Below, piece after piece: positions 25,031 through 34,634 of a stretch of 38,965 nucleotides of DNA. The position numbers were made by a program, and so were the translations under genes. Under the pieces are notes generated by a model that searched no databases, was not told where the DNA came from, and worked only from the letters and a program-made list of their open reading frames with translations. The number at the start of each line of letters is the position of its first letter. Position 1 is the stretch's first letter. Origin of the DNA: an uncultured Acetobacteraceae bacterium (lineage in GTDB: Bacteria; Pseudomonadota; Alphaproteobacteria; Acetobacterales; Acetobacteraceae); contig CAIVPZ010000165.1 of assembly GCA_903907955.1 (NCBI GenBank), positions 1 through 38,965 of the forward strand, written 5' to 3'.

Positions 25031-25594
25031 TTACGCGGCGCGAGGCGCCTTGGCGCCGATCGGCAGGATCGTGCGGCCATGCGTCTCGTTGATGATCTCG
25101 GCGGCGGCCAGGTAGAAGGCGAGCGCCGCGGTGACCAGACCCATATAGCCGCCGTACGTCTTCAGCACCGCAATCGCGTAGATGTCGGCCCCGGCGAGCA
25201 GGAAGAAGGTGATCACCAGCGCCAGGAAGATCAGCTGCAGGGTGCGGTTGAGCGCCAGGCTGGCGATCAGCATGGCGATCGAGAACACCCCCCACAGCAC
25301 CAGCCACAGGCCGACGAAACTGGCCGGCACGCTGCCTTTGAAGAACTCCACGAACAGGGCGAAGGTCCACCAGAAGGCGCCGTATGCGCAGAAGGCGACA
25401 AAGCCGAAGGTGTTGCCGCGCGGCAGTTCCGCCAGCCCGGCAAAGAACTGCGCGGTGCCGCCGAAGGCAAAGGCGCAGGCAAGGACCAGCGGCACGCTGG
25501 CGCCGTCGAAGAAGCCGGCGTTTACGCTGCTGAGCAGCCATGTGGTCAAGGCAAAGCCGGTCAGCCCGAGCGGTGCGGGATTGGCAAGTTTCAT
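25031..25594 (-). CDS. satP: acetate/succinate transporter, GPR1/FUN34/YaaH family
   Basis: A 187-residue inner-membrane carrier with six predicted hydrophobic segments. The family signature N-P-A-P-L-G-L lies at residues 5-11, directly before the first segment. FGGTAQFFAGLAE and G-x-Y-M-G segments typical of the family follow. Members move acetate and succinate with protons. GGGAGGGA precedes the ATG at 25594 by about 8 nt. Upstream, at 25719-25732, is a perfect FNR/FixK-like box, so oxygen-responsive expression is likely. A hairpin with a T tract follows the gene. Confidence 0.93.
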   Translation of the reverse strand: MKLANPAPLGLTGFALTTWLLSSVNAGFFDGASVPLVLACAFAFGGTAQFFAGLAELPRGNTFGFVAFCAYGAFWWTFALFVEFFKGSVPASFVGLWLVLWGVFSIAMLIASLALNRTLQLIFLALVITFFLLAGADIYAIAVLKTYGGYMGLVTAALAFYLAAAEIINETHGRTILPIGAKAPRAA

Positions 25595-25718
25595 GGAGAA
25601 GTCCCTCCCAGCGGCCGGAAGCCATTCCGGCGCTGTGCATGGTGAAATTGGATGCCGAACGGGGCTGATCGGCCAGGCTAGCGCGGCGGACGTTCCAGCG
25701 TCCGGGCTGGGGCCGTCG

Positions 25719-25732
25719 TTGATTTGGATCAA
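25719..25732 (-). promoter_or_regulatory. FNR/FixK/Anr-type binding site upstream of satP
   Basis: TTGAT-TTGG-ATCAA is a perfect match to the TTGAT-N4-ATCAA consensus of the CRP/FNR family. It is centred about 130 bp before the satP start in the serB-satP gap. A second perfect inverted repeat, TTGGAT-N5-ATCCAA (25724-25740), overlaps it. No convincing -10 could be placed at the standard distance. Confidence 0.6.
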
Positions 25733-25767
25733 GCATCCAATCGGAAGGCAGGCCCGGGCGCCGCCGT

Positions 25768-26646
25768 TCATGCCGCGCCGATGATTTCCGCGTGATGATA
25801 CCCCTGCGCGAACAGCAGCGCCCGCAGCGTGGCGTGGTCCACATGCGCCCGCGCCTGACTGGCCACCACCGGCTTGGCGCGGAACGCCACCCCCAGCCCG
25901 GCCTGCAGGATCATCGGCAGGTCGTTGGCGCCGTCGCCCACCGCCAGCGTCGCCGCCAGCTTCAGCCCGCGCGCCGACGCCAGTTCGCGCAGCGCCGCCA
26001 GCTTGGCGTCCTTGCCCAGGATCGGCTCGCCGACGCCGCCGGTGAGCGCCTGCCCGTCGTCCAGCAGCACATTGGAGCGGTGCAACTGGAAGCCCACCGC
26101 CGCCGCCACCCGGCTGGTGAAGTAGGTGAAACCGCCGGAGACCAGCGCCGTGGTGGCGTTGTGCGCCCGCATGGTGGCGACCAGCTCGCGGGCACCGGGC
26201 ATCAGCACGGTCGCCGCCCAGGTTTTCTCCAGCGCGTCCAGCTTCAGGCCCTTCAGCAGGCCGACCCGCTCGCGCAGGGCCTCGGTGAAGTCGAGTTCGC
26301 CGTTCATCGCCCGTTTGGTGATGGCGGCGATGCGGTCCTTGATGCCGGCGAAGGCGGCGAGTTCGTCCAGCGTCTCGGTGGTGATGATGGTGCTGTCCAT
26401 GTCGGCCACCAGCAGCCCCTTGCGCCGGCCGCGCGCCCGGGTGGCGATGGCGTCCACCGGCGCGCCCGCGAGCGCCGCCGTTACCGCCGCCATGTCGGGT
26501 GGGCCGGCGCAGGGGATGTCGACCGCCTCGCCGGGCGAAAGCAGCACCGCCGGCCTGCCCTGGATAGCCTCGCGCACCCGCGCGATGATGGCATCGGTCA
26601 GCGTGGTCTGCGCGCGGTCAACGGCGAGGGTGAGGATATGGCTCAT
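25768..26646 (-). CDS. serB: phosphoserine phosphatase
   Basis: A 292-residue HAD-superfamily enzyme for the last step of serine synthesis. The N-terminal about 70 residues form the ACT-like regulatory extension found in alphaproteobacterial SerB. The catalytic D-M-D-S-T motif is at residues 82-86 in LLVADMDSTI. Motif II is in LVSGGFTYF, and motifs III/IV are in K-D-A-K and VGDGANDLPM. Start ATG at 26646, 55 bp from the divergent miaA. The gene pair serB/miaA next to ilvBNC is a familiar alphaproteobacterial arrangement. Confidence 0.95.
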   Translation of the reverse strand: MSHILTLAVDRAQTTLTDAIIARVREAIQGRPAVLLSPGEAVDIPCAGPPDMAAVTAALAGAPVDAIATRARGRRKGLLVADMDSTIITTETLDELAAFAGIKDRIAAITKRAMNGELDFTEALRERVGLLKGLKLDALEKTWAATVLMPGARELVATMRAHNATTALVSGGFTYFTSRVAAAVGFQLHRSNVLLDDGQALTGGVGEPILGKDAKLAALRELASARGLKLAATLAVGDGANDLPMILQAGLGVAFRAKPVVASQARAHVDHATLRALLFAQGYHHAEIIGAA

Positions 26647-26701
26647 AGGATGCGGCTCATGACGAAGCCGGTATGCTGGCGGATGCGTCCGGCTGCAAGC
26701 C

Positions 26702-27661
26702 GTGGATGAGCGTCCGTTCGCGCTGATCGTCGCCGGGCCGACCTGCAGTGGCAAGTCGGCGCTGGCGGTCGGGCTTGCCGGGCGGCTGGACGGCACGGTG
26801 ATCAATGCCGACGCCATGCAGTGCTACCGCGAATTGCGGGTGATCACCGCGCGGCCGACCGAGGCGGAGCAGGCGGGCGTGCCGCATCGCCTGTATGGCG
26901 TGCGCCCGGCCGCCACGCCGGGGCACGCCGCCTGGTGGCGCGGCGCGGCGCTGGCGGAAATGGCGGAATCCCGCGCCGCCGGCCGCCTGCCGATCCTGTG
27001 CGGCGGCACGGGACTGTATTTCTGGTCGCTGGTGCACGGCATCGCTGAAATCCCCGAGATTCCCGACTCCGTCCGCGCCGGCGCGCGCGCGGCGCTGGCC
27101 GCGTTCGGACCGGGCGGGCTGCACGCGGCGCTGGCGGAGGTGGACCCGGCCACCGCCGCCCGGCTGCGCCCCACCGACAGCCAGCGTCTTGCCCGCGCCT
27201 GGGAGGTGTGGCGCGCCACCGGCCAGGGCCTCGCCGCCTGGCAGGCGCAGCCGACCGCGCCGGCGCCCTGGCGCTTCGCCGCGCTGCTGCTGGACCCGCC
27301 CCGCGCCGCTTTGCGCGCCGCCATCGCCGGCCGGTTCGCGGCGATGCTGGAGCAGGGCGCGCTGGCGGAGGTGCGGGCGCTGGCGGCGCTCGGCCTCGAC
27401 CCGGCGCTGCCGGCGATGCGCGCGCACGGGGTGCCGGAACTGGCGGCGCAGTTGCGCGGCGAGATCACCCTGGCCGAGGCGGAACGCAGGGCGGTGCTGG
27501 CGACCGGGCAGTACACCAGGCGGCAGGCGACCTGGTTTCGCCACCGGCAACTGGTGGAACCGGCGCACGCGCATACGATCCATGCGCGCGTTGCGGGTCT
27601 GGCGCAATTTTCGGAAAGAGAAATAGCCGAAATCATAGCATTTATTCGCCGCCCGGGTTGA
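26702..27661 (+). CDS. miaA: tRNA dimethylallyltransferase
   Basis: A 319-residue enzyme that adds a dimethylallyl group to A37 of tRNAs reading U-starting codons. The P-loop is GPTCSGKS near the N-terminus. The N-A-D-A-M-Q-C-Y-R segment corresponds to the family D-S-M-Q-V-Y block, and the LCGGTGLYF and RQATWFRHRQ motifs follow. It begins with GTG at 26702, because homology starts directly there and the nearby ATG is in another frame. No strong ribosome binding site is visible. It ends 34 bp before ilvB. Confidence 0.94.
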   Translation: MDERPFALIVAGPTCSGKSALAVGLAGRLDGTVINADAMQCYRELRVITARPTEAEQAGVPHRLYGVRPAATPGHAAWWRGAALAEMAESRAAGRLPILCGGTGLYFWSLVHGIAEIPEIPDSVRAGARAALAAFGPGGLHAALAEVDPATAARLRPTDSQRLARAWEVWRATGQGLAAWQAQPTAPAPWRFAALLLDPPRAALRAAIAGRFAAMLEQGALAEVRALAALGLDPALPAMRAHGVPELAAQLRGEITLAEAERRAVLATGQYTRRQATWFRHRQLVEPAHAHTIHARVAGLAQFSEREIAEIIAFIRRPG

Positions 27662-27695
27662 CGCGCCGCACCGGCCGCATTAAGGGTGCCCGGCC

Positions 27696-29504
27696 ATGAC
27701 AGACGCAGCACACCCCCCGGCCCATCCCGTAATCCCCACCGCATCCGGTGCGGAGATCCTCCTGCGCGCGCTGAAGGACCAGGGGGTCGATGTCATCTTC
27801 GGCTACCCGGGCGGGTCGGTACTGCCGATCTACGACGCGCTGTTCAACCAGAACGCGATCCGCCACATCCTGGTGCGGCACGAGCAGGCGGCGGTGCACG
27901 CCGCCGAGGGCTACGCCCGCAGCACCGGCCGCGTCGGCGTGGTGCTGGTGACTAGCGGCCCCGGCGCCACCAACGCGGTGACCGGCCTGGCCGACGCGCT
28001 GCTGGACAGCATCCCCATCGTCTGCCTGACCGGGCAGGTGCCGACCCACCTGATCGGCAACGACGCCTTCCAGGAAGCCGACACCACCGGCATCACCCGC
28101 CCCGCCACCAAGCACAACTATCTGGTCAAGCGCTCCGGCGACCTCGCCCGCATCATTCACGAGGCGTTCTACGTGGCCCGCAGCGGCCGGCCCGGCCCGG
28201 TGGTGATCGACCTGCCGAAGGACATCCTGATCGGCAAGGCGCCCTACACCCCGCCGGCGGAAACCCCGCACCGCTCCTATCGCCCGCGGACCGAGCCGGA
28301 TACGGCGCTGATCGCCCGCGCGGTCGCGATGCTGAAATCGGCCAGGCGGCCGATGATCTATACCGGCGGCGGCGTGATCAACGCCGGGCCGGCGGCGTCC
28401 GCGGCGCTGGCGCGCTTCGTGCACAAGACCGGCTTCCCCTGCACCAACACGCTGATGGGTCTCGGCGCCTTCCCGGCCAGCGACCCGCAGTTCCTGGGCA
28501 TGCTGGGCATGCATGGCACCTATGAGGCGAATCTCGCCATGCACGGGTGCGACGTGCTGCTGAATGTCGGCGCCCGGTTCGACGACCGGGTGACCGGCCG
28601 GCTGAACGCCTTCAGCCCGGACAGCCGGAAAATCCACATCGACATCGACCCCTCCAGCATCAACAAGAACGTGCCGGTGGAACTGCCGATCGTCGGCGAT
28701 GCCGGCCGGGCGCTGGAAGCGCTGCTGGCGGCCTGGGATGCCGACCCCACCCCGGTGGACCGGCCGGCGATCGCCACCTGGTGGCGGCAGATCGATACCT
28801 GGCGCGGCAACAACTGCCTGCGCTTCACCCAGCCGCACGAGCCCGGCTCGATCATCAAGCCGCAATACGCCATCCAGCGGCTGTATGAACTGACCCGCGC
28901 GGTGAAGCAGGACATCTTCATCACCACCGAGGTCGGCCAGCACCAGATGTGGGCCGCCCAGTATTTCAAGTTCGAGCAGCCGAACCACTGGATGACCAGC
29001 GGCGGCCTGGGCACCATGGGCTACGGCCTGCCGGCGGCGATGGGGGTGCAGATCGCGCATCCCGACGCGCTGGTCATCGACATCGCCGGCGAGGCCAGCA
29101 TCCTGATGAACATTCAGGAAATGGGCACGCTGTCGCAGTACAGGCTGCCGGTGAAGGTGTTCATCCTCAACAACGAATACATGGGCATGGTGCGGCAGTG
29201 GCAGGAACTGCTGCACGGCAGCCGCTACTCGGAGAGCTATTCGGCGGCGCTGCCCGATTTCGTCAAGCTGGCCGATGCCTATGGCGCCGTTGGCCTGCGG
29301 GCGAAATCGGTGGATGAGCTGGACGGGGTGATCCGTGAAATGCTCGCCTGCGACCGCACGGTGATCGCCGACATCGCGGTGGACCCGAAGGAAAACTGCT
29401 ACCCGATGATCCCGTCGGGGGCTGCGCACAACGAAATGATCCTGGGCAGCGAGAGTGCCGGCGGCGTCGCCGGCGTCACCGACGAGGGCAAGGTCCTCGT
29501 CTAA
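27696..29504 (+). CDS. ilvB: acetolactate synthase, large (catalytic) subunit
   Basis: A 602-residue ThDP/FAD enzyme making acetolactate or acetohydroxybutyrate, the first common step of valine, leucine and isoleucine synthesis. It has the VIFGYPGG start and the ThDP-activating Glu63 in LVRHEQAAVHAAEGYA. The FAD region is in the middle, and the C-terminal ThDP segment reads DIAGEASILMNIQEMGT through FILNNEYMGMVRQWQELLHG. The Mg-binding position, usually Asp in the G-D motif, is Glu466 here. That is a conservative change that may be normal in the group. It is followed by ilvN and ilvC in the same direction. Confidence 0.96.
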   Translation: MTDAAHPPAHPVIPTASGAEILLRALKDQGVDVIFGYPGGSVLPIYDALFNQNAIRHILVRHEQAAVHAAEGYARSTGRVGVVLVTSGPGATNAVTGLADALLDSIPIVCLTGQVPTHLIGNDAFQEADTTGITRPATKHNYLVKRSGDLARIIHEAFYVARSGRPGPVVIDLPKDILIGKAPYTPPAETPHRSYRPRTEPDTALIARAVAMLKSARRPMIYTGGGVINAGPAASAALARFVHKTGFPCTNTLMGLGAFPASDPQFLGMLGMHGTYEANLAMHGCDVLLNVGARFDDRVTGRLNAFSPDSRKIHIDIDPSSINKNVPVELPIVGDAGRALEALLAAWDADPTPVDRPAIATWWRQIDTWRGNNCLRFTQPHEPGSIIKPQYAIQRLYELTRAVKQDIFITTEVGQHQMWAAQYFKFEQPNHWMTSGGLGTMGYGLPAAMGVQIAHPDALVIDIAGEASILMNIQEMGTLSQYRLPVKVFILNNEYMGMVRQWQELLHGSRYSESYSAALPDFVKLADAYGAVGLRAKSVDELDGVIREMLACDRTVIADIAVDPKENCYPMIPSGAAHNEMILGSESAGGVAGVTDEGKVLV

Positions 29505-29549
29505 TCATTCCGCCGCCGCCTTATTCCTCGAGACAGTATCGAGACAGAA

Positions 29550-30083
29550 ATGGCCCAGGATAGCAACAACGGATACCGCACGGCGACGATCGCCGTGCTG
29601 GTGGATAACGAACCCGGCATCCTCGCCCGGGTGGTCGGGCTGTTCTCCGGCCGCGGCTACAACATCGACAGCCTGACCGTCGCCGCGGTCGAGGATAACG
29701 GCCAGCGCAGCCGCATCAACATCGTTACCTCCGGCACCGAAATGGTGATCGAGCAGATCAAGGCCCAGCTCGACCGGCTGGTGCCGGTGCACCGGGTTTC
29801 CGACCTCAGCAAGGACGGGCCGCATCTGGCGCGCGAAATGATGATGATCAAGATCATCTGCCCGCACCAGGACGGCGGCGGCGGCAACCGCGCCGAAGCG
29901 CTGCGGCTGGCCGATGCCTTCCGCGCCCGGGTGGTGGATGCCAGCACAGAAAGCTTCGTGTTCGAAATGACCGGGGCGACCGACAAGCTGGATGCGTTCG
30001 TCGAGCTGATGCGTCCGCTCGGTCTGGCCGAGGTCTCCCGCACCGGCGTTGCCGCGATTGCCCGCGGCACAAGGGTGATCTGA
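29550..30083 (+). CDS. ilvN: acetolactate synthase, small (regulatory) subunit
   Basis: A 177-residue regulatory partner of IlvB that confers valine sensitivity. An N-terminal ACT domain (about residues 12-85: TIAVLVDNEPGILARVVGLF, then GYNIDSLTV) is followed by the C-terminal ALS small-subunit domain with LAREMMMIKI and V-F-E-M-T-G. Start ATG at 29550, 45 bp after ilvB. The gap contains a short direct repeat TCGAGACAG. Confidence 0.95.
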   Translation: MAQDSNNGYRTATIAVLVDNEPGILARVVGLFSGRGYNIDSLTVAAVEDNGQRSRINIVTSGTEMVIEQIKAQLDRLVPVHRVSDLSKDGPHLAREMMMIKIICPHQDGGGGNRAEALRLADAFRARVVDASTESFVFEMTGATDKLDAFVELMRPLGLAEVSRTGVAAIARGTRVI

Positions 30084-31190
<1,107 letters not shown>

Positions 31191-31250
31191 AAGGAAGGCC
31201 AGGGCGCTGCCCTGGACCCGCAAGGGGGCGGTGGCCCCCTTGACCCCATT
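31191..31250 (-). repeat. double-hairpin intergenic repeat, copy E
   Basis: Read on the minus strand: 9-bp stem CAAGGGGGC/GCCCCCTTG (31221-31242), then 7-bp stem CCAGGGC/GCCCTGG (31199-31215), then CCTTCCTTTT. This is the orientation for stopping transcripts that leave ftsY. Confidence 0.82.
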
Positions 31251-31256
31251 CCTTGA

Positions 31257-31323
31257 GTAATGGGTTCAAAGGGGCCACTGCCCCTTTGTGGGGTCCAGGG
31301 GCAAAGCCCCTGGCCTTTCTTTC
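31257..31323 (+). repeat. double-hairpin intergenic repeat, copy F
   Basis: 9-bp stem CAAAGGGGC/GCCCCTTTG (31267-31288), then 8-bp stem CCAGGGGC/GCCCCTGG with an AAA loop (31295-31313), then CCTTTCTTTCTT. This is a good terminator layout for transcripts from ilvC. It is inverted relative to copy E. CCCATT/AATGGG (31245-31264) joins the two. Confidence 0.83.
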
Positions 31324-32244
31324 TTACGCAGCCCCCACCAGTCCCCGCGCATAATCCATCGGGTCAAACGCCCGCAGATCGGAAGCCTGCTCGCCCACGC
31401 CCACCGCATGAACGGGCAGCCCGAATTCCTGTGCCAGCGCCACCACGATGCCGCCGCGGGCGCTGCCGTCGAGTTTCGTCACCACCAGTCCGGTGACGTC
31501 CACCATTTCCTTGAACACGTTCACCTGCTGCAACGCGTTCTGGCCGGTGGTGGCATCCAGCACCAGCAACACCGAATGCGGCACCGCGGGGTCCTGCTTG
31601 CGCATGACGCGGATGACCTTGCTCAACTCCTCCATCAGCACGGATTTGTTGTGCAGCCGTCCGGCGGTATCCACCAGCAGCACGTCGGCGCGTTCGGCCC
31701 TGGCGCGGGACAGCGCGTCGAAGGCCAGGCCCGCGGAGTCGGCGCCGGGGCCGCCGGACACCACGGGCGCGCCGGTGCGCTTGCCCCAGACCTGCAACTG
31801 CTCCACCGCGGCGGCGCGGAAGGTGTCGCCGGCGACCAGTATCGTGTGCAGGCCCTGCTCGGCGTAGGACTGGGCGAGCTTGCCGATGGTGGTGGTTTTG
31901 CCGGTGCCGTTGACGCCCACCACCAGAATCACATGCGGCTTGAGGCTGCGGTCGATCACCAGCGGCACCGCCACCGGCTGCAGGATGGCGGCGATCTCCT
32001 CTGCCAGCGCGGTGCGGATATCCTCGTCGGTGACCTCGGTGCCGAAGCGGGTGCTGCGGAACGCTTCGATGATGCGGGTGGCGACGTCGGTGCCGAGATC
32101 GGCGGCGACCAGCGCGTCTTCCAGGTCGGCCAGCGCTTCCTCGTCCAGCGTCCGTTTGGTGAGCACCGAGCCGATGCTCTCGGTGAGCTTCTGGGTGCTG
32201 CGGGAGAGGCCATCCTTCAGCCGCGAAAAGAATCCGAGTGCCAT
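31324..32244 (-). CDS. ftsY: signal recognition particle receptor FtsY
   Basis: A 306-residue SRP GTPase that docks ribosome-SRP complexes at the membrane. It begins almost directly with the NG domain ([20 protein letters not shown]), so the long acidic A domain of E. coli is absent, as in many alphaproteobacteria. The N domain runs to about residue 85. G motifs are GVNGTGKTTTIGKLA (about 110-124), D-T-A-G-R-L and T-K-L-D-G-S-A-R-G-G. Its ATG overlaps the mtaB stop by one base, making it the third gene of dapF-mtaB-ftsY. Confidence 0.96.
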   Translation of the reverse strand: MALGFFSRLKDGLSRSTQKLTESIGSVLTKRTLDEEALADLEDALVAADLGTDVATRIIEAFRSTRFGTEVTDEDIRTALAEEIAAILQPVAVPLVIDRSLKPHVILVVGVNGTGKTTTIGKLAQSYAEQGLHTILVAGDTFRAAAVEQLQVWGKRTGAPVVSGGPGADSAGLAFDALSRARAERADVLLVDTAGRLHNKSVLMEELSKVIRVMRKQDPAVPHSVLLVLDATTGQNALQQVNVFKEMVDVTGLVVTKLDGSARGGIVVALAQEFGLPVHAVGVGEQASDLRAFDPMDYARGLVGAA

Positions 32245-33473
32245 CAGGCGGGCTCCGCGAGCAATCCGTCGTCATTGGCCGCCACCACCCGGACGCGCAG
32301 CAGGGCGCCGGGGGTCGCGGGCACCCGGACGGGTGCGAAGTGTTCGGTATGGCCGCCTTCCGTCGTCTCCGCCAGCACCGCGGCGACGCGGCCGATCTGG
32401 GCGGCAAAGAAGCGGGCGGCGTTGGCGCGGCCGGCGGCACGCAGCCTTGCGGCGCGCTCGCGGCGCAGCGCCGGCGGCACGGCGGGCATGCGGGCGGCGG
32501 GGGTGCCGGGACGCTCGCTGTAGGGGAAGACGTGCAGGAACGGGATGTCCGCCGCTTCAACCAGTGCCAGCGTGTCGGCGAACAAGTCGTCGGTTTCGGT
32601 GGGGAAGCCGGCGATCAGGTCGGCGCCGATGGCGATGCCGGGCCGCAGCGCGCGGGCGCGGGCGATGACGGACAGGATGTCGGCGCGGCGGTGGCGGCGC
32701 TTCATGCGCTTGAGAATGAGGTCGGCGCCGGCCTGCACGGACAGATGCAGATGCGGCATCAGCCGCGGCTCCTCGGCGAGCAGGCGCCAGAGGTCCTCGT
32801 CGATGGCGGCCGGGTCGAGCGAGGAGAGGCGCAGCCGCGGCAGGTCGGGCACCAGCGCCAGCAGACGGCGGACCGCCTGGCCGAGGCCGGGGCGGCCGGG
32901 CAGGTCGGTGCCGTAGCTGGCGATGTCCACGCCGGTCAGCACCACCTCGTGCCAGCCGCCGGCGACCAGGGTGCGGATCTGCGCGGCGACGGCGCCGAGC
33001 GGCACCGAGCGGTTGGGGCCACGGCCGAACGGAATGACGCAGAAGGTGCAGCGGTGGTCGCAGCCCTGCTGCACCTGCACGAAGGCGCGGGCACGGCCGC
33101 CGAATTCGGTCACCAGCTGGGGCGCGGTTTCCGCCGGCGCCATGATGTCGGCGACCGCGGAGGCGGCGTCCGGCGCCCAGGATTCGGGGCGGAGCTTCTC
33201 GGCGTTGCCGAGCACGCGGGTGACGCCGGGCAGCGTCGCCCACTGGTCCGGCGCGATCTGGGCGGCGCAGCCGGTGACGACGATGCGGGCCTCGGGGTTC
33301 TCGCGATGGGCGCGGCGGATGGCCTGGCGGGCCTGGCGCTCGGCTTCGGCGGTGACGGCGCAGGTGTTGACCACGATGGTGTCGGGACCGGCGGCGCGTT
33401 CGGCGTGGCCGCGGATGACCTCGCTCTCGAAGGTGTTCAGCCGGCAGCCGAAGGTAAGCATGTGCACGCTCAT
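32244..33473 (-). CDS. mtaB: tRNA t6A37 methylthiotransferase MtaB
   Basis: A 409-residue radical-SAM methylthiotransferase that makes ms2t6A at position 37 of tRNAs. The N-terminal domain holds a cluster through C10, C38 and C69 (FGCRLN, NTCAV, TGCAAQ). The radical-SAM cluster is C138-x3-C142-x2-C145 in [19 protein letters not shown]-terminal TRAM-like segment follows. The G-C-R-L-N and C-D-H-R-C-T-F-C wording separates MtaB from MiaB and RimO. The start at 33473 overlaps the dapF stop in ATGA, so translation is probably coupled. Confidence 0.95.
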   Translation of the reverse strand: MSVHMLTFGCRLNTFESEVIRGHAERAAGPDTIVVNTCAVTAEAERQARQAIRRAHRENPEARIVVTGCAAQIAPDQWATLPGVTRVLGNAEKLRPESWAPDAASAVADIMAPAETAPQLVTEFGGRARAFVQVQQGCDHRCTFCVIPFGRGPNRSVPLGAVAAQIRTLVAGGWHEVVLTGVDIASYGTDLPGRPGLGQAVRRLLALVPDLPRLRLSSLDPAAIDEDLWRLLAEEPRLMPHLHLSVQAGADLILKRMKRRHRRADILSVIARARALRPGIAIGADLIAGFPTETDDLFADTLALVEAADIPFLHVFPYSERPGTPAARMPAVPPALRRERAARLRAAGRANAARFFAAQIGRVAAVLAETTEGGHTEHFAPVRVPATPGALLRVRVVAANDDGLLAEPA

Positions 33474-34300
33474 GCCGGCAGCGCCGCCAGGTCGATGCTG
33501 CCGCGGAAGACGGTGACGGCCGGGCCGGTCATCAGCACATGGTTGTCGTCGCGCCATGCGATGACCAGGGTGCCGCCGTCGAGCTGGACGGTGGCGCGGC
33601 GGCCGGTGAGGCCGCGGCGGGCGGCGTTGACCAGGGCAGCGCAGGCGCCGGAGCCGCAGCCGAGGGTGAGGCCGGCGCCGCGCTCCCAGACGCGCAGGCG
33701 CAGGTGGTCGGGGGCGAGCACATGAACAAAACCGATATTGGCGCGGTCGGGGAACATCGCGGCGTGTTCCAGCAGCGGTCCGATCTGTTCGGCCGCCAGG
33801 GCGGCGAGGTCGGGGACGAAGAACGAAGCGTGCGGATTGCCCATGGAGCACGCTGCCGGGTCGGAGACCGGCCCTTCGGACAGATCAAGGTGCAGCGTGT
33901 CGGCTTCCCGGGCGAGCGGGATGCTCTGCCAGTCCAGGCGCGGCTGGCCCATGTCGATGGTGACGCTGCCGTCGGGGTGGGTTTCGGCCGGCAGGTCGCC
34001 GCTGATGGTGCGGATGGTGAAGCGATGGCGGCCGGATTCGGCGGCGAGCAGGGCGGCCACGCAGCGGGAGGCGTTGCCGCAGGCGCCGGCCTCGCTGCCG
34101 TCGGGGTTGCGGATGCGCATGAAAACATCCGCGTGTGCGGGCGGGGTTTCGAGGATGATCACCTGGTCGCAGCCGATGCCGGTGCGCCGGTGGGCGATGG
34201 CGGCGGCGCGGGAAGGGGTGATGCCGAGCGGCCGGGCGCGGCTGTCGAGCACGACGAAGTCGTTTCCGCAGCCGTGCATCTTGAGGAAGGGCGCGTCCAT
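33470..34300 (-). CDS. dapF: diaminopimelate epimerase
   Basis: A 276-residue PLP-independent epimerase turning LL-DAP into meso-DAP for lysine and peptidoglycan. It starts [15 protein letters not shown]. The two catalytic cysteines are in GACGNASRC (C74) and [11 protein letters not shown] (near residue 222), giving the usual Cys pair. It is the first gene of the dapF-mtaB-ftsY operon. The region before the ATG has no Shine-Dalgarno sequence but a TATAAC box 8 nt away, so the transcript may be leaderless. Confidence 0.95.
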   Translation of the reverse strand: MDAPFLKMHGCGNDFVVLDSRARPLGITPSRAAAIAHRRTGIGCDQVIILETPPAHADVFMRIRNPDGSEAGACGNASRCVAALLAAESGRHRFTIRTISGDLPAETHPDGSVTIDMGQPRLDWQSIPLAREADTLHLDLSEGPVSDPAACSMGNPHASFFVPDLAALAAEQIGPLLEHAAMFPDRANIGFVHVLAPDHLRLRVWERGAGLTLGCGSGACAALVNAARRGLTGRRATVQLDGGTLVIAWRDDNHVLMTGPAVTVFRGSIDLAALPA

Positions 34301-34307
34301 GGCGCGG

Positions 34308-34335
34308 GTTATATGGGGCGGCGGGCGGGGCACAA
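34308..34335 (-). promoter_or_regulatory. putative dapF promoter, leaderless type
   Basis: On the minus strand TTGTGC (34335-34330), a 16-bp spacer and TATAAC (34313-34308) precede the dapF ATG (34300) by only 7 bp. A normal start 6-8 nt past the -10 would fall on or next to the A of the ATG. Confidence 0.45.
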
Positions 34336-34408
34336 GGGGCGGGGTGGCCATCTTCCGCGTGACCCATGGCCCATCCCCGCGCATGCTCCGGCGGAACGGA
34401 GGATGCGG

Positions 34409-34634
34409 ATGCCGACGATCCTGCGCGTGGATGGGCTGGGTTTCTACTTCCACAGCCATGAGCCGAACGAGCCGCCACACGTAGTGTCCACTTGCGTAAC
34501 TTACCCATGGGTAAGTTTGCATTCATGTTGATCGCGCACGTGATCTCGGCACGTTGCGGCGTTTGGTGCTGGATCGGCGCGACGAATTCGTGGAGGCGTG
34601 CAATGGCTTCTTCAGGTCGGGCGCTGACGGCTGA
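34409..34634 (+). pseudogene. DUF4160 gene disrupted in the middle
   Basis: ATG 34409, with GGAGG upstream, gives [20 protein letters not shown] and EPPHV, the N-terminal half of DUF4160. After the H-V the frame runs into unrelated sequence and stops at 34529-34531. The C-terminal DUF4160 segment ([21 protein letters not shown]) resumes in another frame at 34542 and ends at TGA 34632-34634. About 50 bp of foreign-looking, AT-richer sequence with a 20-bp palindrome separates the halves, and the central coding part is missing. DUF4160 genes usually precede a DUF2442 gene, as here, and the pair has been discussed as toxin-antitoxin-like. Confidence 0.72.
34498..34517. repeat. 20-bp perfect palindrome inside the broken DUF4160 gene
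   Basis: AACTTACCCA followed directly by TGGGTAAGTT, with no spacer. It lies in the foreign-looking segment between the two DUF4160 halves. CACGT occurs at both edges of that segment (near 34477 and 34537). It could be the scar of a small mobile element. Confidence 0.85.

Noticed and set aside
29510-29548. TCGAGACAG direct repeat between ilvB and ilvN as a regulatory element
   Set aside because: Two 9-bp copies in a 45-bp gap can arise by simple duplication. No promoter or terminator accompanies them.
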